DNA of 64,000 nucleotides from Sphingorhabdus sp. Alg231-15. Lineage in GTDB: Bacteria > Pseudomonadota > Alphaproteobacteria > Sphingomonadales > Sphingomonadaceae. Position numbers and translations under genes: made by a program. Below are positions 52,139 through 60,800 of this stretch, piece by piece. Positions within the stretch are counted from its first letter, which is position 1. The number at the start of each line of letters is the position of its first letter. The stretch is from the NCBI RefSeq assembly GCF_900149705.1, contig NZ_LT703001.1, positions 620,001 to 684,000 of the forward strand. Direction: 5' to 3'. The notes beneath the pieces are model-generated. The model did no database searches. It worked only from the letters and a program-made list of their open reading frames with translations, and was not told the DNA's origin.

Positions 52139-52882
52139 TTAGCTGATCATTGCCATGCCGCCATTCACGTGCAGTGTCTGGCCGGTAACATAGGATGCTT
52201 CATCGCTGGCCAAATAGGTCACAGCCGCCCCGATATCCCCACCAGCCCCCATTTTACCTGCGGGAATTTTCCGATTTATCTCTTCTTTTTGCGCATCTGT
52301 CAGTGCCTCGGTCATCGGCGTAGCGATAAATCCGGGAGCAACACAGTTTACGGTAATTCCGCGTGACGCCAGTTCCTGCGCCAGCGCCTTGGACATCCCG
52401 ACCAATCCCGCCTTTGATGCGACATAGTTCACCTGCCCCGGATTACCGGTAGCGCCGACAACCGATGTAATAGAAATGATCCGGCCGTGCCGGGCTTTCA
52501 TCATCGGCCGCGCAGCAGCACGGGCCAGACGAAAGGCTGATTCCAGATTGACGTTCAATACATCCGACCAGTCATCATCGGACATACGCATGACGAGCCC
52601 ATCACGCGTAATTCCGGCATTGTTGACCAGGATGTCGAGCTTACCAAGTTTTTCGATCACTTGCGGCACCAGCGCGTTGACTTCTTCGGCGTCGGCAAGG
52701 TTACAAGGGATGACAACATGTCCATCTCCTTCCAGTTCCGGAATCAGATCCATCAATGTCAGCTTGCGCGTACCGGACAAGGCAATTGTCGCACCGCGTG
52801 CAGCCAGCGATTTAGCAATTGCTGAACCAATGCCACCCGATGCGCCGGTTACCAGCGCGGTCATTCCTGTCAGATCAAACAT
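52139..52882 (-). CDS. fabG: 3-oxoacyl-ACP reductase FabG
   Basis: Short-chain dehydrogenase of about 247 residues. The nucleotide motif is ALVTGASGGIGSAIAKSLA, the catalytic Ser-Tyr-Lys set is ISITSVVGATGNPGQVNYVASKAGL, and the C-terminus ends YVTGQTLHVNGGMAMIS. It reduces 3-oxoacyl-ACP to 3-hydroxyacyl-ACP. The ATG at 52882 has GAGGA before it; the longer reading to 52948 is rejected. Two steps downstream of fabD, with a GNAT gene between. Confidence 0.95.
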   Translation of the reverse strand: MFDLTGMTALVTGASGGIGSAIAKSLAARGATIALSGTRKLTLMDLIPELEGDGHVVIPCNLADAEEVNALVPQVIEKLGKLDILVNNAGITRDGLVMRMSDDDWSDVLNVNLESAFRLARAAARPMMKARHGRIISITSVVGATGNPGQVNYVASKAGLVGMSKALAQELASRGITVNCVAPGFIATPMTEALTDAQKEEINRKIPAGKMGAGGDIGAAVTYLASDEASYVTGQTLHVNGGMAMIS

Positions 52883-52892
52883 ATAAAATTCC

Positions 52893-53324
52893 TCAGTATT
52901 CCAGATAATATAGAACGAAATCTTCGGCCTTGGCGCCATTGGATTCATAAAGTTTGCGGGCGGGTATATTGTCTTGTTCCGTGCCTAGCCAGCATTCTTC
53001 ACAGTCGCGTTCGTCTGCCAATTTCAAGACTTTGGCAAGCATTTGCTTGGCTATTCCGTTCTGCCGCAGCTTTTCAATAACATCAATTTCGTCAATATAG
53101 AGCTCATCTGCCTTGTCTGGCCGTTTGTGGACCATTGCAGTGCACTTGCCGATCACCTTTCCATCCAGCTGCGCAACAACCAGCCAGTGGCTCTCCTCCG
53201 CCAGAAAAGCAGACAGCCGCGCCGGATCGACAGGATTATCAAACAGATCATCAGCGACATGATCCATCAGCTCTATATTATTGTTGGTGACCTCAAATAT
53301 TTCTATGGCCTCCAAATCCACCAA
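52893..53324 (-). CDS. GNAT-family acetyltransferase
   Basis: Protein of 143 residues with a GNAT fold: DGKVIGKCTAMVHKR, the acetyl-CoA loop region IDVIEKLRQNGIAKQMLAKVL (a variant of Q/R-x-x-G-x-G/A), and a late LYESNGAKAEDFVLYYLE. It starts at TTG (53324) with AAGGA eight bases upstream, immediately after the fabD stop. A GTG three bases later is an alternative. The acceptor is unknown. It sits between fabD and fabG, which is unusual; modification of a small molecule or of a fatty-acid enzyme are both possible. Confidence 0.82.
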   Translation of the reverse strand: MVDLEAIEIFEVTNNNIELMDHVADDLFDNPVDPARLSAFLAEESHWLVVAQLDGKVIGKCTAMVHKRPDKADELYIDEIDVIEKLRQNGIAKQMLAKVLKLADERDCEECWLGTEQDNIPARKLYESNGAKAEDFVLYYLEY

Positions 53325-53325
53325 A

Positions 53326-54261
53326 TCAAATATCCTTCAGAAAGCCTTCAATATCATCCATTGCGATAAGACTGGTTGTCTGAACTTCCTTATTTATGCG
53401 TTTCACCATTCCGCCAAGCACCTTGCCACCGAATTCGACAAACTGCTCAACGCCAGCCTCGAACAGGTTCAGCACCGATTCCCGCCAACGCACGGTTCCC
53501 GTGACCTGTTCTACCAGCAACTGCCGTATTTCATCTGTATCGGTCACCGCATCTGCTGTCACATTGGCAAAAACCGGAACAGCGGGCGGCAATATGCTGG
53601 CTTCTGCCAACGCCTCTTCCATCGCCTCCGCCGCAGGCTGCATCAACGAACAATGAAATGGCGCCGAAACTGGCAACAACACACCGCGTTTAATCTCATG
53701 TTCTTTAACAAGTGCAATGGCACGTTCGATCGCTGCCATATGGCCGGAAATGACCACCTGGGTCGGATCATTGTCATTGGCGACCGTACAGATGTCGCCC
53801 TGCGCCACTGCTTTCGCTAGGCTGGCGGCCTTCTTGATATCCGCTCCCAGTAATGCGGCCATACCGCCCTCACCCACCGGAACCGCCTTTTGCATCGATT
53901 GACCGCGCAATTTCAACAATTCTGCTGTTGTTGTCAGATCTAGCGCGCCCGCCGCACAAAGCGCGGTATATTCGCCCAGACTATGGCCGGCGACATAGGT
54001 ACAAAGGTCCGCCATCGGTTTGCCGCCCTCTTTCTCCATAACACGGAGAGTCGCGATCGCATTGGCCATGATCGCCGGCTGTGCATTCTCTGTTAGGGTC
54101 AGCTCATCTTCCGGGCCTTCACACATCAACTGGAAGAGATTCTGTTCCAGCGCGTGATCGACTTCCTGAAAAACTTCGCGGGCCGTGTTGCTGGCTTCGG
54201 CAAGCGCCTTGCCCATGCCAACCGCCTGGCTGCCCTGTCCCGGAAAAATAAACGCCCTCAT
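53326..54261 (-). CDS. fabD: Malonyl-CoA:ACP transacylase FabD
   Basis: Protein of 311 residues. The active-site serine is in YVAGHSLGEYTALCAAGAL, with FIFPGQGSQAVGMG at the N-terminus, the His in VSAPFHCSLMQPA, and Gln in the GQGSQ loop. It loads malonate from CoA to ACP. AGGGGC precedes the ATG. First gene of the fabD-GNAT-fabG-orf-acpP-fabF-mltG run, divergent from the kinase gene by 145 bases. Confidence 0.96.
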   Translation of the reverse strand: MRAFIFPGQGSQAVGMGKALAEASNTAREVFQEVDHALEQNLFQLMCEGPEDELTLTENAQPAIMANAIATLRVMEKEGGKPMADLCTYVAGHSLGEYTALCAAGALDLTTTAELLKLRGQSMQKAVPVGEGGMAALLGADIKKAASLAKAVAQGDICTVANDNDPTQVVISGHMAAIERAIALVKEHEIKRGVLLPVSAPFHCSLMQPAAEAMEEALAEASILPPAVPVFANVTADAVTDTDEIRQLLVEQVTGTVRWRESVLNLFEAGVEQFVEFGGKVLGGMVKRINKEVQTTSLIAMDDIEGFLKDI

Positions 54262-54406
54262 GCTTGCCCCTTATCGGTTTGTTGATTTGTTGTCCCTGCA
54301 GGTAAGAGGGAATGGAAGTGCATGCAAGTATCACGACGTAAATCGCTATCACTATTGCACCACTATTACGATTGCCAAGTTTTAACTGAGCAATTAAGCT
54401 TTCAGG

Positions 54407-55825
54407 ATGAATGAAGCCGTTTCCGAACATGAACTGACTGTTTTTTGCCGCAGGACACTCGGCATGGACGGTGAGTTGTCAGGCCTTCGCAGGCTATCGG
54501 GCGGAGCCAGCATGGAGAGCTGGGCCTTTGCCTATGGAGGCGAGGAATTTGTTCTCCGCCGATTGCCTGCAGGGATTTCTCCGGATGATGAAGGTTTGCG
54601 TGGTGTGCCGCTGGCCACCCAGGCGGATATTATCGATCTGGCGGTTCAATCTGGCGTGACGGCCCCAACGGTCCGAGCGCGACTATCGCCAGAAGATGGC
54701 CTTGGCGAAGGTTTTGTTATGGACAAGGCGGAGGGGGAGACCCTGCCCCACAAAATCCTTGGCAATCCCGAATTTGCTGAAGCCGAGAGCAAATTGACCG
54801 ACCAATGCGCGGCGGAGCTGTGGAACATCCACAATATCGATCCCGGCCCGTTGTTCGGCAATCTGGAATATTACGCCCCGCTGGACCTTATCGGCTTGCA
54901 GCAAGACAAATATGAAGAGATTGGCGGTGCCATCCCGATCTACGAATATGCTTTTCACTGGCTGAAGGAAAATGCTCCGGCCAGCCCGGATGATCCAGAT
55001 CGTGAATCCCGAAAGTTGGTGCACGGCGACTTCCGCATGGGCAATCTCATGATCCAGCCATCCGGCCTGTCTGCGGTACTGGATTGGGAATTGGCCCGAC
55101 TGGGTGATCCCGTCCAGGATCTCGCCTATCTTTGCACTCCCAGCTGGCGCTTTGGCCATTATGAGAAGGTTGCGGGCGGCTTTGACAGCGCCGAAGCGTT
55201 TCTCGCTGCATATGCCAGGCACAGCGGAAAAAATGTTGACCCGGACCGTTTCCGGTTCTGGTTGATCTATTCCACTGTCTGGTGGGGAGTCGCCTGTCTG
55301 GTCATGGGTGAGATCTGGCGCAGCCACGGGGATCGTTCGTTGGAGCGCACCGTCATTGGTCGCCGCGTGTCGGAAGTTGAAATTGATCTAGCACTGCTGT
55401 TTGAAGAGATTTTGCCACAAGAGATCAGCACTGCGCTGAATTGGAAAATACCCGAAGAACAAGAGGCTAAAGGTGAAACCAGCTATGATGAGCTGCTGGC
55501 TGCCCTCTCCGAATGGAATATGAAAACGGTCCAGCCCGATCTGAAGGGCCATGACCGTTTCCAATCCAGGGTTGCCGGCAATGCACTGGGCATCGCCAAG
55601 CGGCACGCCAGCTTTGGTTCTGCTTTCCAGACCGCTTCAGACGAACGGTTAAAAGCTATCGGATTTGACCATGGACAGCTCTGCACGGCGCTTTCAGAAG
55701 GACGCGTGGGTCCGGAACATCCGGGTCTGTGGGATCATCTCAGGCTGTCTGCATTGGAACGCCTGTCTATCGACCAACCCAAATATGCCGGCCTTGCCGT
55801 CGCTCTCAACAAATGGAACCCATGA
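54407..55825 (+). CDS. APH-family phosphotransferase with DUF6285-like C-terminal domain
   Basis: Protein of 472 residues. The first ~330 residues form an aminoglycoside-phosphotransferase-like kinase: RRLSGGASMESWAFAYGGEE (nucleotide loop region), the catalytic loop LVHGDFRMGNLMIQ, and LDWELARLGDPVQDLAYL for metal binding. The last ~110 residues are a helical domain of the kind often attached to such kinases in acyl-CoA clusters. It is followed, one base later, by an acyl-CoA dehydrogenase. A hydroxyacyl-CoA kinase acting before that dehydrogenase, as in the ACAD10/11 system, is more likely than antibiotic resistance. Confidence 0.85.
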   Translation: MNEAVSEHELTVFCRRTLGMDGELSGLRRLSGGASMESWAFAYGGEEFVLRRLPAGISPDDEGLRGVPLATQADIIDLAVQSGVTAPTVRARLSPEDGLGEGFVMDKAEGETLPHKILGNPEFAEAESKLTDQCAAELWNIHNIDPGPLFGNLEYYAPLDLIGLQQDKYEEIGGAIPIYEYAFHWLKENAPASPDDPDRESRKLVHGDFRMGNLMIQPSGLSAVLDWELARLGDPVQDLAYLCTPSWRFGHYEKVAGGFDSAEAFLAAYARHSGKNVDPDRFRFWLIYSTVWWGVACLVMGEIWRSHGDRSLERTVIGRRVSEVEIDLALLFEEILPQEISTALNWKIPEEQEAKGETSYDELLAALSEWNMKTVQPDLKGHDRFQSRVAGNALGIAKRHASFGSAFQTASDERLKAIGFDHGQLCTALSEGRVGPEHPGLWDHLRLSALERLSIDQPKYAGLAVALNKWNP

Positions 55826-55826
55826 T

Positions 55827-57092
55827 ATGAGTTTTGACATTCCACAGGATATTGAAGACTATCTCACCGTTCTGGATGATTTTATCGAAGCTGAAATCAA
55901 ACCGATTGAGCAGCGCGACGATAATATCCGTTTTTTCGACCATCGCCGGGAAGACAGCCGAACCGACTGGGACAATCAGGGTCTGCCGACCAAGGAATGG
56001 GAAGACCTGCTCGACGAGATGCGCCGCACCGCCGATGCCGCTGGTCATTTCCGCTATGCCCTGCCCAAGGATTTCGGCGGACAAGATGGCTCCAACCTAG
56101 GCATGGCCCGCATTCGCGAACATCTAGCACACAAGGGCCTTGGCCTGCATAACGATCTGCAGAATGAAAATTCAATCGTCGGTAATCTCGTCCAGCCCCT
56201 CATGGTGCGCGACTTTGGCACCGAGAAGCAGAAACAGGAATGCATTCCTGCGATGCTGAAAGGTGAGATGAAATGGTGCTTTGGCCTGACAGAGGAAGAT
56301 CACGGCTCTGATGCAACATGGATGGATACCACGGCCGTGCCAGAGCAGCGCGATGGAGTGGATGGCTGGCTGATCAACGGCAACAAGATGTGGACCACCG
56401 GTCTGCACGTCGCCACTCATGTCATGACCTTTGCCCGCCATCGCGGCAAGGATGGCGATGCCCAGGGTATTGGCTGTTTTCTGGTTCCCACCGATGCAGA
56501 AGGCTTTGAAATTGGCGAATATATGTGGACATTTAACATGCCCACCGATCACCCAAAATGCAGCTTCACCAATGTCTGGATTCCAGCGGACCAAATATTG
56601 GGAGACCTCGACATGGGTCTCGCTGCCGCACAGCATTTCGTCCACGAAAACCGTATTCGTCAGGCCGCGTCGTCACTGGGTGCCGCGCAATATTGCATCG
56701 ATGAATCAGTAAAATATGCCGGAGAGCGCAAGCCGTTCGGAAAACCACTGGCCGTCAATCAGGCGATCCAGTTTCCGTTGGTAGAATTGCATACCGAAGC
56801 GGCAATGCTGCGCCAGCTTATCTATAAAACCGCAGCACAGATGGACGGTATGGCCAAGGTCGATGTTGCCAAATATCTGTCAGCGCAGGTGTCCATGTGT
56901 AACTACCGCGCCAATCGATTGTGCTGCGATGCAGCCGACCGCGCAATGCAAGTCCATGGCGGCATGGGCTATTCCCGCCACAAACCGTTCGAACATATCT
57001 ACCGCCATCACCGGCGCTACCGGATCACCGAGGGTTCGGAAGAAATTCAGATGCGCAAGATCGGCGGTCATATGTTCAAATTCATCAAATGA
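55827..57092 (+). CDS. Acyl-CoA dehydrogenase (ACAD11-like)
   Basis: FAD enzyme of about 421 residues. The middle domain has CFGLTEEDHGSDATWMDTTA, which carries the FAD/substrate contacts, and YMWTFNMPTDHPKCSFTNVW follows. The C-terminal domain has AQHFVHENRIRQAASSLGAA, GERKPFGKPLAVNQAIQ and QVHGGMGYSRHKPFEHIYRH. The frame is open from 55665, but ATG 55827 begins right after the upstream stop. Long, charged N-terminal 50 residues fit the ACAD10/11 group rather than a beta-oxidation ACAD. It is in an operon with the APH-like kinase, which supports a joint role in 4-hydroxy-acid or similar acyl-CoA breakdown. Confidence 0.88.
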   Translation: MSFDIPQDIEDYLTVLDDFIEAEIKPIEQRDDNIRFFDHRREDSRTDWDNQGLPTKEWEDLLDEMRRTADAAGHFRYALPKDFGGQDGSNLGMARIREHLAHKGLGLHNDLQNENSIVGNLVQPLMVRDFGTEKQKQECIPAMLKGEMKWCFGLTEEDHGSDATWMDTTAVPEQRDGVDGWLINGNKMWTTGLHVATHVMTFARHRGKDGDAQGIGCFLVPTDAEGFEIGEYMWTFNMPTDHPKCSFTNVWIPADQILGDLDMGLAAAQHFVHENRIRQAASSLGAAQYCIDESVKYAGERKPFGKPLAVNQAIQFPLVELHTEAAMLRQLIYKTAAQMDGMAKVDVAKYLSAQVSMCNYRANRLCCDAADRAMQVHGGMGYSRHKPFEHIYRHHRRYRITEGSEEIQMRKIGGHMFKFIK

Positions 57093-57158
57093 GCCGGAGG
57101 GTCAGGATGGGATACAAAACGGACAGCAGAAACCTCATCTTGAACCCAGCACCCGCGG

Positions 57159-57428
57159 TTACAAATCGGCCAGAACTTTTTCAATTTCATCAAACAAGAG
57201 ATCAAAAGCAGCCGCTTCTTGGGGCGTGAATAGCGCAATATTCTCAGTCACAACGCGCAGTTTGACGATGTCCGCACTAGTCCCCGTTGCAAGATTTTGC
57301 AGCAGAGAATTTACCTTAAAGATGGCGCGCGTGACGCGATCAGACTGCGCATAATTGCTGCCGACACGTGCAAGAAGAATATGCAAGCTGTCACGCATGC
57401 TGAGCAATGGGCCGGCTAGTTCAACCAT
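57159..57428 (-). CDS. Small helical protein of unknown function
   Basis: Eighty-nine residues, nearly all helical (VELAGPLLSMRDSLHILLAR ... AAAFDLLFDEIEKVLADL), without signal peptide, cysteines or a known motif. A GGAGAGG site precedes the ATG. It follows a lipoprotein gene by 13 bases on the same strand, so the two probably form an operon. It may be a small cytoplasmic partner, but this is only inference. Confidence 0.65.
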   Translation of the reverse strand: MVELAGPLLSMRDSLHILLARVGSNYAQSDRVTRAIFKVNSLLQNLATGTSADIVKLRVVTENIALFTPQEAAAFDLLFDEIEKVLADL

Positions 57429-57441
57429 TTACCTCTCCTTT

Positions 57442-58446
57442 TCAGAACACTCTGGCGATCGCAGCAAGATGACCCAGAGCCCTGCGCAATCGCGTCCGGG
57501 TGATGGCTGCTGCCTTCCGTTTTTCGTCCAGCGTCAGTAGCCTATCGTCACCAAATAACAGGCCTTGATAATCGCGATGCGTTTCGCGCAACGTTCCTAC
57601 GGTCTTCGACAATGCGATTGCCAATTCCGGCAATGCCTCTTGCCGTTCGATCAATGTCATTTGCTGTGCAGCGAAACGATGTCTTTGATCGAATTGTTGT
57701 GCGGGAATGCGAGGCAGTCGGCTCTCAATAAGGGTCAACCGATTGTCAATCTGCACATCCATGACAAGCAACCATCTCTGATTTATCCGGCTCAGCCTGT
57801 CGATATCCTTGGCGAAAGCGGCCTGATCCAGCTGAATTTCAACATCACGCAAGTCATCGACACGCGCTGATTCATCGATAATCTCATTGAGCAATGACAG
57901 CGTGTCCTCAACCGCCCCTTTCTGATCATCGGTCAAAGCAGGGAGTTTGACGTCTTCTTGCCCGGCTATGCTTCCCAAATTGGCCGCGACGGCGTCTAAA
58001 GTTGCTTGCGCACCAAGCAGCTTGCCGGCCAAGTCCGTGGGTTCGCGGGTAACTATTGCATCCACTGCGTCAAAATAAGTCACCAGCCCATCAATAACAG
58101 CCAGCGATGGACCAAAGTCCTGACGGGTCAGACGCGGCAGCTGGAAGTCGTTCTCTTGCCTGCTGCCTTTACGGCAGATCGTCTCGTTATTGCCTGTTTC
58201 TCCCTGGGCAATTAGCGGTGTAGGAAGGCGGCAATTGGGATCTACGGCGACCAGATCGATAAGTGCCTTTCGGTTTTCCGATTGCACATCCGCCATTAGC
58301 ACCCGTGTCGCATCGGTGGCGGAGCGCGCGGCATCGGTCATGGTTCCGGCGCGCTCAATTCGGATGACATCGGTGGCACAGCCAGAAAGAGTGATGGCCA
58401 ACGTCAACGCAATTGAAAAACCAACAGTCCGGGAAAGCTTCGACAC
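57442..58446 (-). CDS. Lipoprotein with long helical domain, unknown function
   Basis: About 334 residues from a GTG at 58446 behind AGGA. That gives a lipoprotein signal with lipobox TLSGCATD (Cys near 22); an upstream ATG at 58500 would put a poor N-terminus in front. The mature protein is mainly helical with charged heptads, resembling proteins that bind the cell wall or form coiled coils (EIQLDQAAFAKDIDRLSRIN, RLTLIESRLPRIPAQQFDQR). Two cysteines (NCRLPT, TICRKG) lie early in the mature part. Family not recognised. Its neighbour at 57159 follows by 13 bases. Confidence 0.7.
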   Translation of the reverse strand: MSKLSRTVGFSIALTLAITLSGCATDVIRIERAGTMTDAARSATDATRVLMADVQSENRKALIDLVAVDPNCRLPTPLIAQGETGNNETICRKGSRQENDFQLPRLTRQDFGPSLAVIDGLVTYFDAVDAIVTREPTDLAGKLLGAQATLDAVAANLGSIAGQEDVKLPALTDDQKGAVEDTLSLLNEIIDESARVDDLRDVEIQLDQAAFAKDIDRLSRINQRWLLVMDVQIDNRLTLIESRLPRIPAQQFDQRHRFAAQQMTLIERQEALPELAIALSKTVGTLRETHRDYQGLLFGDDRLLTLDEKRKAAAITRTRLRRALGHLAAIARVF

Positions 58447-58567
58447 AAGAATGTTCCTAATCTCGCTTTGAGAACACCCTTGTAACATATCTGGGTTCAA
58501 ATTTCCTCATCTCAGCTGATTGCGATCAGCCAGAACTCGTTTTGTGCACTGAGGCAGATTTGTATAA

Positions 58568-59890
58568 TTATTGCAGCGGTATCCAATTGCCATGTGCGCC
58601 GTAGGGAACCCGATCGGGCAATCTTATTGTCGCTACCGGTTCTGCGTCGAAATTCTTGCAATCCAATATGACAAAGCTTGACTGATCGGTTGCTTCATCA
58701 TGGACAAAGGTCATGGCATAACCATCATCTTCATCGGTTCCCGTTTGCACGAAAGTGGGTTCACCGCCACGGACGCTAGCCCCCAGTTCGTGCGACTTGC
58801 ACGCCCCGGATTGCAGATCATATTTGAGCAACGCCTTGCCATAGGTTGGTTCTTCCGGATTACCTTCGCCATCCATCTCCATCAAATAACCATAGCGAGA
58901 CGGAAGGCCTGTGAACTGTTCATTCACCCGGCCAAAGTCTCCGGGACGATCATCCAGCTGCTCTTCGGTTACCTGACCGGTCTTCAGGTCAATGGTCCAG
59001 CGCCACAAATAACCAACATCGCTAAAGTCGCTATGGCTCCAGGAGCCCATGCGGGAAGCAATCATTACGATTTTATCCCCTTCTTCGAAAGCATTGACGG
59101 TATGGAAAATCGCGCAAGGCGCAATTTCGAACCATCTCACATCCCCGTTATTGCCATTGCGTGGCATGACCCCCAGACGCGCTCCTGCATTTGGGCGAAA
59201 TTCATAGGGAAAGCCCTTCATCGCCATTTCGAAATCAAAAACGACCGGCAGATCAAGGAAAATCGCGTAGTTTCGAGTGATCGCAAAATCATGCATCATC
59301 ACCTTCTGAGGAATATCTATGCCTTCCAGCTGTTTTAACTCTCCATCTGCTCCAACTCGTATATATTGCAGGAAAGGTGCTTGAAAATTCGCATAGGAAA
59401 AAGCCAATAATTCTCCTGTTTCAGGACAGATTTTTGGATGAGCGGTCATCGCCGTGGTCAGAGCACCATCGTAATTCTGCATGCCAATAGTGCGGAGATC
59501 TTGATCTATGACGTAAGGCCATGCTCCTTCGTTAAGCGCTAGAACCTCGCCATTATGGCTCACAATGTGGGTGTTCGCCTTACTGTGATCCCATTTTCCC
59601 ATATGGCCTGCTTGCAAAGGATCCTCGCCGAAACCTATCGTTTCGACATATTTGCTTCGATACCATTCGGCATTGCCATCCTGCAGGCGAATACCATGCA
59701 ATAAGCCATCTCCAAAAAACCAGTGAACCGATTGTCCTGAACTCGGATTGGGTCCTGTCCGTATGTAAGTACCATTTAAATTGTCAGGGATTTCACCTTC
59801 TACGACAAGGCCGGTAGCCGCCTTCTCTTCCAGAACAGGGGCCCAGTTGCCACGCAGATGCCAAGGTTTTTCCAATGCTTCAACTGACAT
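58568..59890 (-). CDS. Carotenoid oxygenase (RPE65/CCD family)
   Basis: Iron-dependent oxygenase of about 440 residues with a seven-bladed propeller. Four iron-binding histidines fit the family: TAHPKICPE, VMMHDFAITRN, AIFHTVNAFEEG and the C-terminal YGAHGNWIPL. Early motifs GTYIRTGPNPSS and HWFFGDGLLHGIRL also match. The frame is open to 60073, but the ATG at 59890 is behind AAGGA. Substrates in this family include carotenoids and lignin-type stilbenes; the choice is unknown here. Sphingomonads make carotenoids, so a carotenoid cleavage role is plausible. Confidence 0.9.
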   Translation of the reverse strand: MSVEALEKPWHLRGNWAPVLEEKAATGLVVEGEIPDNLNGTYIRTGPNPSSGQSVHWFFGDGLLHGIRLQDGNAEWYRSKYVETIGFGEDPLQAGHMGKWDHSKANTHIVSHNGEVLALNEGAWPYVIDQDLRTIGMQNYDGALTTAMTAHPKICPETGELLAFSYANFQAPFLQYIRVGADGELKQLEGIDIPQKVMMHDFAITRNYAIFLDLPVVFDFEMAMKGFPYEFRPNAGARLGVMPRNGNNGDVRWFEIAPCAIFHTVNAFEEGDKIVMIASRMGSWSHSDFSDVGYLWRWTIDLKTGQVTEEQLDDRPGDFGRVNEQFTGLPSRYGYLMEMDGEGNPEEPTYGKALLKYDLQSGACKSHELGASVRGGEPTFVQTGTDEDDGYAMTFVHDEATDQSSFVILDCKNFDAEPVATIRLPDRVPYGAHGNWIPLQ

Positions 59891-60150
59891 AGTATATCCT
59901 TCCGATACGGGACTTATCTCAAATAGGCGCCCTTTTTGACTACTGCGAATTTGGTTAGCTTGGTGAGGCAGCTGGAGAGAAGGTTGTCTATTTTCCCTCA
60001 AATCACAGCACTTGCAATCGTCCTGCAAATCCGCCATAGGCCCCGCTTCCGCGCAGTTCGGACTTCGAATCACGCGGAAAATGAAGAAAGCCGGAGGGGC
60101 GTGTCAGCATGGTGCGGCGTCAGCGATCGGTAACATGAAGGAAATGAAGC

Positions 60151-60543
60151 ATGCCGCATTATGAGCATGTCTTCCTCGCGCGTCAGGATCTGAGCCAGTC
60201 TCAGGTCGATAGTCTCGCTCAGGAAGCTACAAAAATTGTTGAAGCCAATGAAGGCAAAGTCGTTTTGACGGAAACCTGGGGCCTGCGTACGCTGGCTTAC
60301 AAGGTTCAGAAGAACCGCAAAGCCCATTACGTAATGTTGCGTCTCGACGCGCCAACCAACGTGATTGCCGAGCTGGAACGTCAGACCCGTATCAACGAAG
60401 ACGTGATCCGTTTTCTGACCATCCGCGTGGACGAGCATGAAGAAGGCCCGTCCGTGATGATGCGCAAGCCAGACCGTGACAGCCGCCGTGGTGGTAGCGA
60501 TCGTGGTGGTGACCGCCCTCGTCGTGACCGCGACGACAGTTAA
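60151..60543 (+). CDS. rpsF: 30S ribosomal protein S6
   Basis: Protein of 130 residues: [19 protein letters not shown] at the N-terminus, [20 protein letters not shown] in the middle (conserved RRLAY/K-type block) and a basic Arg/Gly/Asp tail. S6 binds 16S rRNA with S18 in the small subunit platform. AAGGA precedes the ATG. First of rpsF-rpsR-rplI. The 260 bases before it, between divergent starts, should hold the ribosomal promoter; I see no RNA gene there. Confidence 0.97.
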   Translation: MPHYEHVFLARQDLSQSQVDSLAQEATKIVEANEGKVVLTETWGLRTLAYKVQKNRKAHYVMLRLDAPTNVIAELERQTRINEDVIRFLTIRVDEHEEGPSVMMRKPDRDSRRGGSDRGGDRPRRDRDDS

Positions 60544-60564
60544 GCTAGAAAAGGAGTAATAAAC

Positions 60565-60789
60565 ATGGGACGTCCATTTTTCCGTCGCCGCAAAAGCTGC
60601 CCCTTTTCCGGTAAGAACGCACAACCCATCGACTATAAAGATGTGAAAATGCTGCAGGGATATATTTCCGAGCGTGGCAAAATCGTACCTAGTCGTATCA
60701 CCGCAGTTTCTGCCAAGAAGCAGCGCGAATTGTCCAAGGCAATTAAACGCGCTCGCCATCTCGGCCTGCTGCCTTACCTCGTGAAATAG
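60565..60789 (+). CDS. rpsR: 30S ribosomal protein S18
   Basis: Protein of 74 residues with [20 protein letters not shown] and [19 protein letters not shown], then [18 protein letters not shown]18 pairs with S6. A good AAGGAG site precedes the ATG. It lies 21 bases after rpsF and 11 before rplI. The conserved Cys near residue 10 is retained. Confidence 0.98.
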   Translation: MGRPFFRRRKSCPFSGKNAQPIDYKDVKMLQGYISERGKIVPSRITAVSAKKQRELSKAIKRARHLGLLPYLVK

Positions 60790-60800
60790 GAGCAAGAGAC

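Noticed and set aside
53281-53820. Open frame of 179 codons on the plus strand
   Set aside because: It is antisense to fabD and GNAT, both strongly supported; the predicted protein has no sensible composition.
54407-55825. Reading the APH-family protein as antibiotic resistance
   Set aside because: It has an extra C-terminal domain and is paired with an acyl-CoA dehydrogenase, which fits acyl-CoA metabolism better.
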